Notes: generated from the letters alone by a model not told the origin. A stretch of 27,674 bases of DNA from Priapulus caudatus (GCF_000485595.1 NW_014577402.1:1-27674); one strand, 5' to 3'; shown: positions 9,521-21,370, counted from the first letter of the stretch. A program made the numbers and translations.

Positions 9521-9995
9521 GGCTAACTACGAACTCGCTATAACAGAACAACAACCATGCCAAGCTAATACGGCGTCGCCTGTTAATGTAGTAGGTATTA
9601 TTTATTTATTTTTATTGAGTAGTACTTTACCAATTTCTCAATAAAATATAATGCATGCTGGGCGGTATGCTGGAAACACCTGCGGAAATTCTCGAGTGGT
9701 TTTAGGGCGCACCTTCGTCAGCTCGTGTCCTAAAGTTACGCAAAGGTTTACGTAAATTTTAGCTTGATGAATCGCACCCTAAAACGCCTCGCTTGCGATA
9801 CGCGAAATCATCACAAAATTTACTCAATAGGCTGTTGATGAATCGCAACTACAAGCACCGCGATTGCGTACACAAGATTTACGCAAAATATTTACTGCTA
9901 ACGCGAGCTTTGATGAAATCATGAAATCTACCACCCTGACTCCCCCACCCGTCCAGTGCAAGCGCACACGGTATCAGTTACAGTTCCCAGGGCGT
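9521..9995. other. Non-coding spacer
   Basis: Nothing gene-like is seen. It contains TCAATAAAATATAATGC at about 9637, a word also found in the foldback element arm, but without the surrounding arm sequence. Confidence 0.4.
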
Positions 9996-10095
9996 TGTAC
10001 GGGGGGGTCCAGGGTCGGACGCCCCCCTGCTCGCGCAGACAAACGCATTCTGAGGGGTCTAATTTTTCAAAATTCCGGGAGAGCCCCCTCAGACC
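9996..10095. repeat. GC-rich double inverted repeat
   Basis: Two neighbouring hairpins. The first pairs GGGGGGTCC with GGACGCCCCCC. The second pairs TCTGAGGGG (10049-10057) with CCCCTCAGA (10085-10093). The segment looks like part of a dispersed repeat, with a related inverted piece near 8887-8930. Confidence 0.5.
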
Positions 10096-11746
10096 TCCCC
10101 TTCGCGTGCTGCCTGTATCACGCCCCTCGTTTCGCCCCCCCAAAAAATAACCCCTGGCGCCGCGCCTGAATCTAGCCTATTCACAAGGAATGTCAAGCAT
10201 TTGATGCCTGATCATAGGTTCTTCCTTTGTCGCCATTTCAATCTGGCAATTAGCCTAAATAGGTAATAATATTAGCAGTCATCTCCCAAAATGTGACTAA
10301 GACGCTATCTGACATGTCTTGATTCAAAACATTCATAAAGCATCGTCACTGAAACCTTCAGGCAGCAAACTTATCTAACTCTATGTGTCTTTTGGTGTCT
10401 GCTGCGCCATTTAGAAAATGGACGCCATGGCCAGCCGGGGCAGTTTGGGCGATGCTTCACATCCAAATTTGTTCATAAATATGTCTACCTCTGTGCCAAA
10501 ATTGCTGTGCTTTTTATCAAAAACATGCACAATAGTAACTACCCGCTGTACTGATTGTCCTTTTTTATGTTTTTTTTATTTTTATTTTTTTTTAATCTCG
10601 CATTGGTATAACATCGCAAGCGGCCATAACCTATACAACCTATAGACCACTTTGACTCAATTGCCTACACTTTGCTCAGTCAGTCGAACATTGGAATAGT
10701 CTTTGCTGCATGGCGATGTTTAGCAACGCGCAGATATCGCCCACACTTGTATGAGGTTCGTTTTCTGTACACGTAAATACTGTTTATTAAATATACCACG
10801 AGTCACATTCCCAAATCCTAGCAAGGACGCTGGTCTTCAGTGGCACCTACGCCCACTAAAATGCTATTGTTTTTCTCGCCATTCGTTACAAATTGAACAG
10901 TAAATCGATAATATGAGAAGTATTAATGTATCATATAGTAAAACTCGTGATGCAACTATGAGGTTAGGCAGTAGTGCAATGGAACGTTACCAACGAAATT
11001 GTAATATGTGCTGTGCTGAGAAATATTGTTACAATCCACAGACACATATGGAATCTTTGACGTAATGTGGGCGTCGAAACCAGGGCGCAGCCGATGATTT
11101 GCACACAGTGCCTCGCTTCAACCAGGCATCGCCGCCCCCCCCTAGTCATCACGCACAGTTTACATCTAATGTATTTCGACGGAAAATCGCTGATCCTAAC
11201 GTTCTGCCGCATCAATCTACTCGCGAACTGTCCCTTAAATCATAGCTAGTGCCTTGTAACAAAAACACGTGCTAAATAGCCTGGAAGCCAAAATAATAGC
11301 TTGAACTTGAAACACACAGAAAAATTAAATGCTAACAAATTCGAGTAATGTATATATGCATGAACAGGAGTCTTTCTGTATCCACGTGACTGCGTCAAAC
11401 TGAACCGAGGTGCTTCTGACAGTTCGCAGCGTCACTCACCAAAGGTCAGGCTGAAAGACGCATGCAGTCTAAAATAGGCTTCTGTAATACTGGTCGTGTC
11501 ATTTCTCCTGTTCCGTGCGCGAAAATGCGGCAGTTCGATTGATTTCACTATTATAAAGGATCAGATTTCGAGGATAATTGCAGCACTGAAACAACCCAAA
11601 ATCTTTTATGAAGATAATTGAGTGTTAGTTAAAACGGATGTTAAAAACGTCATCGCGTGTATTTGAATGCTATTAGAGACATCGAAAACATATTTATATA
11701 ACGCGATATCCTATTTATCACGCTCTCTTTCTCTCTCTTCTTCTCA
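10096..11746. other. Non-coding spacer
   Basis: AT-rich unique-looking sequence apart from the dispersed repeat at 10465-10535. The frames of 60-101 codons have no recognisable domain. Confidence 0.5.
10465..10535 (+). repeat. Second copy of the dispersed repeat seen at 2754-2827
   Basis: It shares AAATTTGTTC, CTCTGTGCCAAAATT, TTTTATCAAAAA and GCACAATAG in the same order with 2754-2827, with small gaps. Family not identified. Confidence 0.7.
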
Positions 11747-11785
11747 GACACACACACACACACGCACACACACCACACACACACA

Positions 11786-11828
<43 letters not shown>

Positions 11829-11831
11829 CAC
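11747..11831. repeat. CA microsatellite
   Basis: An interrupted (CA)n run of about 85 bp following a CT-rich stretch. Confidence 0.95.
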
Positions 11832-13540
11832 TAAGAGAGCCTGCTTGATGTACTCTCGCCAGCGGTGCGCGCGGAGCTCGTGCACGTCCATTAAAGCTCA
11901 CCAATGCCATCCAACCGGACCTAATTTATCCAAGAACATGATACACAGATTGCGTGCACCAGCTTTGCTGTGATCCTGAGCGCGGCGCCGGATGAGACCG
12001 CAGTTTCGCGTGGATACAGTAAAAACCCGCGTAAAAACATCGATTTTTCCAAGTTAGCCACACCAGTTCTTATATAACATGTGCTTATGAATAAATTAGT
12101 CAAAAGTCTTAAATAGGTTCTAATTGTTTCTAAAACTTTTAATATGTATGAGCTGAAACCCGCCGGCGCTGCGCCGCGCTTCAGTGACTGTGAGCATGTG
12201 TTATCCATAACATGTAGTCGTTATGTTGTCAAGCGGTTTCCTCTGCCGCTGATCGTCTAACCAAACCGCGGTCGTCTACTACCCCTATGGCCGTGTATAG
12301 TATGGTTGCCGTTGGTCGCCGTGCACCTGTACCAGGGCCGTTACTCCCGCTCCTTTAGCCGATTCGATCACTAGGACCCGCGACGAGCCAGAGGCGAGTC
12401 AACACACCGAGCGGCCGAGAAAAGGGGGGCGTTCCAGTCGGCTAATGTGAGATACGGGGGGGTGCTGGTCACGAAGTGAAGTGCAAAGTAGCAGTAAACT
12501 GCAAGCCACGCCTGTCACATCCAGCCGCAAACTAAAATCGCTTAACGAACGTCAATCAATAATCTAAAAATAGCATTCGTACGAAGCGCAAACAACACGG
12601 CATATAATATAGAGAAACACATGCACATAGCAGAAACGAACAAAACACAGTTGGCGTTCACCAGTTGCTGGCTAAGCACACTAAGAGTGGAACTCTCCAC
12701 CACTATACTAATATGTGTCACGATTCTTCCGTAAATAATAAACACACACAGATTAAGTCTTTCCTTCCTCCTCCGTACACTACCGCTAGCCGTAAAGTGT
12801 AACTTGCATACGTTCACAATAGTCTACAAATCCTACAATATTCCATAACACGTACAATTTTACCGATTAAATATAACTACTATGTACGTAGCCACGTACA
12901 CCTACTAGCTAGCAGCATACAGCTACATACATACACATACTGGCTTACAGCATACTGATACAGCTACAGAACACTAACTACTCACCCTAGTTATTAGTAG
13001 TGTGGTAGTTCTACCACTAGTACGCCGTACGCTAATACTACTAATACGAATGTATGACATATTTCAAGCGCTGCTGTAGCCTGTAGCCGTACCGTATTTA
13101 TCTTACACTGAGGCCTACAGACTACATGTTAACGTTCCGTACAGATATTCTAGCATTACCAACACTAGTATAGTACTACTAGTAACGTACAGACGCACTA
13201 ACGTAAGCACTACAAAATTACACGTACGCGCACGGTTAATGCTAATTAACATCCGGCACGCATATCTAAAATTATCAACTGCCGCCATCACTATCAGGCG
13301 TATCTCCCTCTTCGCGCGCCGTTTCTTTCTACTTGTTCTGCCCTTCCTGGAATCGTCTCGCGGCTAGCTGCCAGTACTCCCTGAAAAAACTGCACATCGA
13401 TGCAACGATTCTAAAAGCGAAGCTGCTACATTCCCCAACTTAAACATTGAAAAGCCCCGCTCATTATACTATCAAATGAAAAAAACATATGCAGATACGA
13501 AAAAACAAAAAACACTTGAACCACTTAAGAAACAACCGCA
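11832..13540. other. Non-coding spacer with a nested hairpin
   Basis: No gene was recognised on either strand. At 12993-13045 there is a nested inverted repeat: an inner GTGGTAG-TT-CTACCAC stem and an outer ATTAGTAGT…ACTACTAAT stem. Sequence around 12870-13220 is rich in TAC/CTA words. Confidence 0.45.
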
Positions 13541-14469
13541 CACTTGTTAATACACACTCCTACCTAAGAACGAGGCAACGCGCCCACGGTCAAACATCAC
13601 AAAAGAACAATGTGGCAAGCTAGCAACAACTAAACCTGATCGGCGCACGGGCGCTAGGGCCCGCACTACGCGAAGTTCTCCCACGCGTCCACGGCCGGTA
13701 GAACATCGGCGTCGACGGCGATCCTGTAGGCTCCCTGCCCCCGAACTCACTTTGGCGACGCTCTGCCGTATTCTCACCACGTTCCTGTCCTCAGTCTCAG
13801 TCTCACCAATGCCACTTCACCACGTGCTGTGAGTGTTCGCACAAAGAGGGACGAGTCCATGAGCCCACGCGACAGTGGGCTTCGCTTTTCGCTGTGCGTT
13901 CTGCCGCCACCCAATCTGTGTAGTCATCCGAGCAGCAATTACGTCGCCGCGCTCGTGACAACACGTCAACCGCTCCTCGCGTCACTCACGGGCAAGGCGA
14001 CTATATCTCCGCACAGCAGTGGCGTGACCTCACCACGGCCGCGTCCGATACATCCAATCGACACGTGCCATCCCGTCCGCTCGCAGCTAACACATCCGCG
14101 TTTATAAAAAAGGGAAAAGACCGTCGTATCCCCGCGAGGGTGACCATCACTCGCAGAGTCTCACGAGTCGTCAATATGCTTCGTCATTTCCTCCTCCCGC
14201 AGATTCGTGGCAGTGGTATCTCACGCACTTCAGCTATCCTATGCACGCGTATGTCTCTCCTTCTCCCCTCCGCTGCACTCATCTGTCTACTGTTTAGGGC
14301 GGGCCAACCGGACCGTAGTACGCGGGGCCGCTGCACTGACGCCGGCTTGCGCGTCTGCACCTGCTCGCGGCATTTGCGGCCAAGCCCTGTCGTCGTGCGC
14401 CATGCTCCAAAATGCTCCAACGGCCTTGTGGGCCACCTCGGCGTCTCGTCTGCCATGTCCGCATTTCCC
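13541..14469. other. GC-rich spacer without an assignable gene
   Basis: CpG-rich sequence with several overlapping open frames on both strands, as expected when stop codons are rare. None shows a recognisable domain or a convincing start and splice arrangement. It leads into the ~147-bp tandem repeat. Confidence 0.35.
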
Positions 14470-14935
14470 CACTCATCCTTCGCTTCGGCTGGCAGGCGCA
14501 AGTCCACTAGGTCTGCGTCCGCACGCGTTCCGACTCACCATCGTTGGCGTCGCCCCGTCTCTTGTCGATCAGCATCTCGCACTCAGCCCCAGCAGTTCCT
14601 GCCTGCCCAAAACCTCCACTTCTGTTCGCTTCTTCGGCTGCGAGACGTCATCCATTGGGGTCGTGCATCGCACGTTTCCGACTCACCATCGCGGCGTCAG
14701 GCCGTCTCTTGTCGACAGGCATACGTTCGCACTCAGCCCCAGCAGTTCCTTGCTCTGCCCCACCTCCCACTCTGTTCCTTCGCTGTCGCTGGCGAGGACG
14801 TCAGTCATTGGGTCGTGGCATCGCACTGTTCGCGACTCACACATCGTCGGCGTCGGCCAGCTCTTGTCGACAAGCATCTCGCACTGCAGCGCCAGCAGTT
14901 CCTTGCTCTGATCCCACCTCCTACTTCTAATTGGC
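14470..14935 (-). repeat. Tandem repeat of about 147 bp, three to four copies
   Basis: The word CTCTTGTCGA recurs at 14559, 14706 and (CTCTTGTCGA, diverged flanks) 14861, spacings of 147 and 155 bp, with matching neighbours CAGCAGTTCCT and ATC.TCGGCGTC. A partial fourth copy begins near 14475. On the minus strand 147 bp equals 49 codons, and one unit reads open with QSKELLGLSA and STRDGLTP-like words. Each unit also carries ATGGTGAGTC or a near variant. It may be a non-coding minisatellite or fragments of a duplicated exon; the product is not recognised. Confidence 0.6.
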
Positions 14936-15149
14936 CTCACCCCTCAGCTTTCCGCACTTTAGGTCCTCGGCCCCGACATCATCGACCACCCTACCGTTCA
15001 GGTCTCTTTCCCTCGTACGGCTAGTTAGGTTATTTACACAGCACCACCTTTCACCAGTGCCGTCTCTGTGGCCTGTATCGACGGCAGGGTCCCACGACTC
15101 CGAAACCACGCAGTATGGCCCAGCGCATGGCCTACCCAAACTTGACATC
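14936..15149. other. Unique sequence next to the assembly gap
   Basis: About 210 bp between the 147-bp repeat and the N run. No gene could be assigned. Confidence 0.4.
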
Positions 15150-15174
15150 NNNNNNNNNNNNNNNNNNNNNNNNN
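15150..15174. other. Assembly gap of 25 N
   Basis: Exactly 25 ambiguous bases. A fixed short length usually marks a gap of unknown size. It sits exactly where unique sequence gives way to the 13-bp satellite, so the satellite length and the spacing of the two duplicate copies are not reliable. Confidence 0.98.
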
Positions 15175-17659
15175 CCTCCCGACACCACCCGGACACTCAA
15201 GCCCGGACACTCCACGCGGAGCCGCGACACGTCACGAAGCCCGGACACTACCCGCGGGACACTCGGCCCTGCGAGCAATATAACGCGGCGGCGGCCGAGG
15301 GACAATTACCCCGGTCACTCACAACCCCGCGAGCACTCACCTCGACACTGCTACGGGCGGCGCCGGCGGCCAACTCACGACGCCGGACACATCACACCCC
15401 GGACACTCACCGCGGCGCCTGTCGGCGGGGCACATGTAGGCCCCGCCGGGCCGGCCGCGGCGGGGGGGAGCGGGCCAAGCGCCCCGCGGGAGCCATGGCT
15501 CGCACAATTAGCTCCGGATCAATTACCCCGCAACCACTCACGCCGGACACTCACCCGCGACAATTAACCCCGAACACTCACGCTCGGACACTCACCCCCG
15601 GAGCACTGCCCCGAACCTCACCCGCAACCTCACCCCGACACTCCACAGACCGCCGCGCAACTCACCCGCCGGACACTCACCCCCGAACACTCACCCCCGG
15701 GACACTCACCCCGCGAGCAAGTACCCGAAGCCTCCCCCCGTACATCCCCGCCCGACACCCTCGATCACCCCGCGACACTCACCCCGGCAATTACCTCCGG
15801 ACAAATTACCCCGAACACATCAGCCCCTGACAATTATCCCCCGAACACTCACCTTCGGACACTCACGCCCGCGACACATCACCCGGGCAATTACCCCCGG
15901 ACACTCACCTTGCGGGACACTCACCCCGGACACTCATCGCCCGACACTCAACCGTCCGGACACTCACCTTCGCGGCACTCTCCCCGGACACTCACCCGGA
16001 CACTCACCCCGGACACTCCCCCGGACAAGTACACGAACACTCACCCCCGTCCACCAACCCCGAACGTCACCGCCGACACTCACCAGCCCCGCGGCAATTA
16101 CCGTCGGACACATTCCCCCCGAACACATGCACCCTCGCGACAATTACCCCCGAACAACTCACACAGGAACATCATCACTCCGGACACTCCACCCGCGCGC
16201 ACTACCCCGGACACTTCACCTTCGGACAGCTCACGCCCCGGACATCTTCACACGACACTCACCTCCGACAACACTCACTCGGAGCACTCAACCCCCGGAC
16301 AATTACCACCGGTCACCTCACCTTCGCGTCACATCACCCCCGGACACTCACCCGGGACACTCACCTTTCGCGACCATCTCCTCGGGACACTCACCCCGCG
16401 GCAATTACCTCGAAATTAGCACGGACCACTCACGCCCCGGGCACTTCCCCTCGACAATTAGCTGCTGACACATTTACCCCCGAACACTCACGCTCGGACA
16501 CTCAGGGGACCGGACAATTACCCGAACAGCCTCACCCCGGGGGGGGACAATTACCCCGGACAATTACCCCGAACACGTCACGTAGCTCGATCACTCACGC
16601 CGGACAATTACCCTCGAACACGCACCCCGGACACTCACACCCCGGACAATTACGCCGGGGCAAGTACCCTCGGACATTACCCCCGACGAGACATCACCCC
16701 CGGACAATTAGCCCACGAACACTCAGCACCCGAACTACTCACCCCGGAGCACTCGACTACCTGCAATACCCTCGGACCAATTACCCCCGAACACTCACCC
16801 GGACACTACACCCCGACACTCACCCCGGACACTCACCCCGGACACTCACTCCCCGACACTCACCCCCGACACTCACCCCGGACACTCACCCTCGCGACAA
16901 TTACCCCCGGACATTACCCGCGGTCACTCACGACCCGGACACTCACTCGGGACAACGTCACCCCGGACACTCACCCCGGACCCGGAACTCACCCCGGACA
17001 CTCACCCCCGGGCAATTTACCTCGACAATTAGCTCCGGAACAATTACCCCCGACATCACCCGGACGATCACCGCAGGAACACTCACCCGCACGTCCCCGG
17101 ACAATTACCCCGCCGAACACGTCACCTCCGGACACTCACGCCCGGACAATTACCCCGAGACACTCACGCCCCGGACACCACCCGACATTCCTCGGACACT
17201 CACCCGCGGAACACTCCTGACACCAACGCGGACACTCACCGGACCTCCCCGACGGATCGACGTGAGCTCCCCGGACATTACCCGGGACACCCTATTTCCC
17301 CGGACTACTGCACCCCCGGACACTCACCCCGGTACTACTCACCCGCGTGACACGTCACCCCCGGACACTGCACCCCGGACGGACATCACCCCCGGACAAT
17401 TACCCCTGACACTCACCCCAGCCGGCACTCACCCCGGACACTCACCCCGGACAATTACCCCGAACACTCACCCGGACCAATTACCCCCGGACAATTACCC
17501 CGCGAACACTCACTCTCGGAGCACCACCGCCCCGGACTAATTACCCCCGAACACTCACCGGTCGCGGGAACAGATACCGGCGGACAGATTGACCCGAACA
17601 GGACCGGACACTCACCCCGGACACTGCACCCGGACACTGACACTCGGCAATTTACCCCG
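15175..17659. repeat. 2.5-kb satellite of two interleaved 13-bp units
   Basis: The array is built from GGACACTCACCCC and GGACAATTACCCC in irregular order, with frequent one-base indels and some GC-rich interruptions (about 15250-15500). Both units share GGACA…CCCC and differ only in the centre. The Pro/Thr/His/Arg-rich frames crossing it are by-products of the repeat. Confidence 0.92.
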
Positions 17660-18050
17660 TCAGCGGCTTAGGAACGCGTGACATCTTTCACTCAAACAGT
17701 GTGATATTCCCGTTCGGGTAATAGCATAAATGTACTCTCTTTAACGGAAATGCACCTATATTAACTGCCACCGTGTTAAGTAACACGTAATAGCTCTCGC
17801 GCAATCAGTGACCGTACGTCGGTAGCGAATCTCTCTTCTCTCACACGACAGTTCAGCTAACGTCACGCTGGGCATTCGCAGTCATAGAAGCACACGTCAA
17901 AACTCTCTCTCAATCAGTGACTCATCGGTAGGGAATCTTTACTCCCACATGATATCGACACACGCATCTGCGGGCGTTTCCTCCTGCGATGTAGAAGAAT
18001 CAGAATGAAGCCCTTTCTCACGTGTTCTGTGCACAGCAGCGCAGGCGCAG
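17660..18050. other. Non-coding spacer between satellite and purine tract
   Basis: No gene seen. It contains two similar segments, CTCTC…ATCAGTGAC followed by CGGTAG.GAATCT, near 17793-17835 and 17905-17940. Confidence 0.4.
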
Positions 18051-18173
18051 AAGATCGAAGGGGGAGGAGTAGCAGAAGCAGAAGGAAAAGGGGAGAAGTA
18101 GCAGGAGGAGAAGACGAGGGGAGGAGAAGCAGGAGGAGAAGAAGAGGGGGAGTGTCAAGAGCAGAAAAAAAAA

Positions 18174-18204
<31 letters not shown>

Positions 18205-18839
18205 GGGATGGAGAGAGAGAAGTAGCAGGAGGAGAAGGAAGAGGGTGAGTAGCAGGAGGAGGAGAAGAGGGGAGGAGTAGCAGAGGGAGAAGGAAGAGAG
18301 GAAGTAGGAAAATAAGAAAAAGGGAAACGAAGAAGGAGAAGAAAAGGCCGGGGGGTAGCAGAAGCAGAAGGAAGAAGGGGAGGAGTAGCAGGAGAAAAAA
18401 GGAAGAGGGAAGGAGTAGCACAGGGGAGAAATAAAAGGAAATGGGGTAGCAGGAGCAGAACGAAGCAGGGGAGTAGGAAAAGAAGAAAAGCAAAAAGGGA
18501 AGAGGGGAAGAAGGAGAAGAAAAGGGGAAGGAGTAGCAGGAGCAGAAGGTAGAGGGGGAGGAGTAGCAGAAGCAGAAGGGGGTAGGAGGGGGAGGAGTAG
18601 CAGAAGCAGAGGGTAGAGGGGGGTAGCAGGAGCACAAGGTAGAGGGGGAGAGTAGCAGGAGCACAAGGTAGAGGGGGAGGGGTAGCAGGAGGAGAAGAAG
18701 AAAATGAGGAGTAGCAGGAGGAGAAGGATAAAAGAAGAGAAGAAGAGGGGGAGGAGCATCAGCAGGAGAAGGAGAAGGATAAAGGAGGAGAAGCTGAGGA
18801 GGAGGAGTAACAGCAGGAAAAGAAGAAGGAAAAGGAGAA
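18051..18839. repeat. 0.8-kb homopurine tract with AGCAGGAG minisatellite
   Basis: The plus strand is almost only A and G, with recurring GGGGAGGAGTAGCAG and AGCAGAAGGTAGAGGGG units and a ~33-nt near-pure A run at about 18168-18200. A minus-strand frame of over 300 codons crosses it but consists of Leu/Ser/Pro/Phe repeats, so it is not called as a gene. Confidence 0.92.
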
Positions 18840-18983
18840 CGGGGCGACTCGTAGAGGCGCGCGCGAGCACGTTTCCTGCGTGCGTCTCCGGCGAGGAAGT
18901 CGCATGCTGATTGATTAGCTTCCTGACCTCCTTGGGGGAGCTCATCTAAATCACAGACGCCACGCGCCGCGCGCCACTCGCGC

Positions 18984-19105
18984 TCACACACGACACACAC
19001 ACACGTCGCCACACGTCACGCTCACACACACACACACACCACACACACACACACGCAGCGCGCACACACAACACACACACACACACACACACACACAACA
19101 CACAC
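18984..19105. repeat. CA microsatellite
   Basis: (CA)n and interrupted variants, followed by unique sequence up to the right duplicate copy. Confidence 0.95.
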
Positions 19106-19673
19106 CGCGCCGGCTAGCCGACTGAAAAGACATTGTCGGCGACGGACTGTGACGGCCGGTGGCACGTGTAAGCAGGGCGCCTGGATTCCGTCGGACGCGG
19201 GTCCGTACCTACGATTGAAGCTCCGTGCGTTTATTGAACATACAACTTATGGAGGTCGTTCGTCTCGTCTGGGATGTTTGAAGAGTGATGCAACACGGAG
19301 AGATAGAGCAGACCGCGCAGAGAGTCGTGAGTCTTGCATTACGTGGCAGGAAGAGTGCACACGCCCGGCGTGAGTGTGTGTATGTGTGTTGTGTGTGCTG
19401 AGTGTGCGTGAGTGACGCGTATGTGGGGGAGGGGCGCGCGCGCGTGTATGTGCGTCCCATCTTTTGTATTGGCGTGTGTGCATGCGCGACGTGCCTTTCG
19501 CGTGCGTGGGGTGTACCATGTGGGCGCCTGCCTATATATATATATTATATATAATTAATATTAAAGTTGCTGAGTTTCGCGTTTGTGTGTTTGCTGCGTT
19601 TTTATAAAAGGAAACTCCATGGATAATCCCATGCCGACTATAACAGCTCATCGGGTGAAATGTACCTCGCCTG
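19106..19673. other. Non-coding spacer before right copy
   Basis: No recognisable gene. A GT-rich part (19370-19510) is followed by a short TA run. Similarity to the left copy begins at about 19674 only because the left copy is cut by the window start. Confidence 0.45.
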
Positions 19674-20426
19674 CGTTCTTCGGTTCAGCCGCTAGGCAAT
19701 ACGTTTCTTTTGCTATCAGATTCAGTAATTTCCGCCAGAGCAGCGCACGGGAATGCCCGTAAAAGAGTAAAACGCAGCAGCCACATAAAGGTGAACTATA
19801 TAAAACTAGGATGATTTGCGCTCAGCGATTTCTTCACCCGACGCCCAGTCGACGTAGTTCGGATCTTTCGCGCGGCAGGGAAGGAAAGCGCATCTATTAT
19901 ATGTTCGAGACAAGCGATAGGGCGCTATGTGCAAGTCGACAGAAATCTAACACATCAACGAATCGACGAAATCTAACGAATTTAGCATGCTCGACAACCG
20001 AACTAGTTGGTAAAACTACTATGCGAATTTGCTTCGATAAGCCGTAAATGAGCGACATCACGCCAGCTACAACGTCGACGATCCTACATGATAATAAGAA
20101 AGCATATAATCAGGAGTGAATAATACTATTAACTCCTGATATAACGAGTTGGCCTTTGTCCACATCTCTTAAATCACTCACGCAACTGCAGGTCGGCCTT
20201 CTGCATGCTGTGGTCGCATGTAGAAATGCACCGTTAGACGCCGTCGAGAGTTCTGTAATTATTTCCTGCGAGTATACATCGGCTTCTCCTGCAGCGAGCA
20301 CACATCCCAGCTAATTGCGGATAATCGTCGGCTTTACGAATAATGGCACGACGAATTACTAGGTCATGCGTAACAAGGCAAGAGGCAGCTAGAGGTGGGG
20401 ATGGCCGGACAGCCATAGTATGCTTC

Positions 20427-20501
20427 TCATCTCTCTCTCTCATTCTCTCTCTCTCTCCCCTCTCTCTCTCTGCTTTCTTTCTTTCTTTTCTCATCTTTCT
20501 T

Positions 20502-20555
<54 letters not shown>

Positions 20556-20681
20556 CTCATTTGTCTTTCTCCTTCTCTCTCTCATTTCTTTCTGTTTCTT
20601 TCTCTCTTTCTTTTCTTTCTTTTCTCTCTCTCTCTTCTCGCTCGATCTCTCGCTTTCTCTCCTCTACTCTCTCTCTCCTTC

Positions 20682-20721
<40 letters not shown>

Positions 20722-20753
20722 ATATATATATATATTATATATATATATATAAT
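20427..20753. repeat. CT microsatellite followed by TA microsatellite, right copy
   Basis: Counterpart of 1056-1282 plus an adjoining (TA)n run at about 20718-20753. Longer and purer than in the left copy. Confidence 0.95.
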
Positions 20754-20914
20754 TATCGTCGTAATAAGATCTCTTGTTATTGACTTCTGATTGGTTTCTG
20801 CATGTAGGCTGTGAACTCATCTAAAAGCAGGCAGCGAGTAATTGCCAGGCGCATACGGTATAATTAACTCTCCATAAACACACTCTCCCGTATCGTTGCG
20901 TGTGTCCCTATACT

Positions 20915-21370
20915 CACAGGCACTTGAAGCGTTTCAATAAAATATAATGCTAACTAACATACGAATCTATTTAGCTACCAAATTCTTTAATGTTATCTAT
21001 ACTCTCTTATCACCTATTATTGCGCGACAGTTTCCTGTCAAATCCTACGTCCAACATATAAGCTGGCCGGCGCCATTGCTCTCCGCGGCTCCCACTGGTT
21101 GCAACGCTTACACTAATATATATGTAGTAATATATAGTAGCAATATATATCGTAGTATATATATATATATTAGTGTAAGCGCGTGGGAACAGTGGAGCCG
21201 CGAGAGCAATGGCGCCGGCAGCTTATATTAGTTTGGCCACGTAGGATTTACAGAAACTGTCGGCAAAATTTAGCGTGAACGAGAGTATAAGAAACATTAG
21301 AATTTGCCTAGTAAAATAGATTTCGCTATTTAGTTAGCATCTATATTTTTGAAACGCTTCAAGTGCTGTG
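20915..21370. mobile_element. Foldback DNA transposon with ~200-bp terminal inverted repeats, right copy
   Basis: The left arm (20915 to about 21117) and right arm (about 21165-21370) are reverse complements with small gaps along their whole length, from CACAGGCACTTGAAGCG at the outer end to CTTACACTAATATAT at the TA-rich centre. CCTATACT lies directly before the left end. At the right end of this copy the flank is altered (CGCTAACTATA), but the left genome copy keeps CCTATACT there, so together they give an 8-bp target duplication. No coding capacity. It is the cleaner of the two copies at 456 bp. Confidence 0.85.

Noticed and set aside
9637-9653. Possible third foldback element end (TCAATAAAATATAATGC)
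   Set aside because: Only this A/T-rich word matches; the terminal CACAGGCACTTGAAG and the rest of the arm are absent.
14065-15024. Plus-strand frame of 319 codons
   Set aside because: It overlaps GC-rich tandem repeats with several competing open frames on both strands; it has no recognisable domain, and the repeat spacing varies with indels.
14931-16419. Long plus-strand Pro/Thr/His/Arg-rich frames
   Set aside because: They cross the N gap and the 13-bp satellite; every frame of this repeat lacks stops.
15175-17659. CRISPR-like array of short repeats
   Set aside because: Units are contiguous 13-mers without unique spacers, in a eukaryotic context.
17914-18945. Minus-strand open frame of about 340 codons
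   Set aside because: It is a translation of the homopurine minisatellite (Leu/Ser/Pro/Phe only); two other frames across the same tract are also open, and no domain is present.
19838-19870. Frame reading RRSSDL, like the translated Illumina adapter
   Set aside because: The nucleotides differ from the adapter at several positions and the left copy has related non-adapter sequence at about 185-215.
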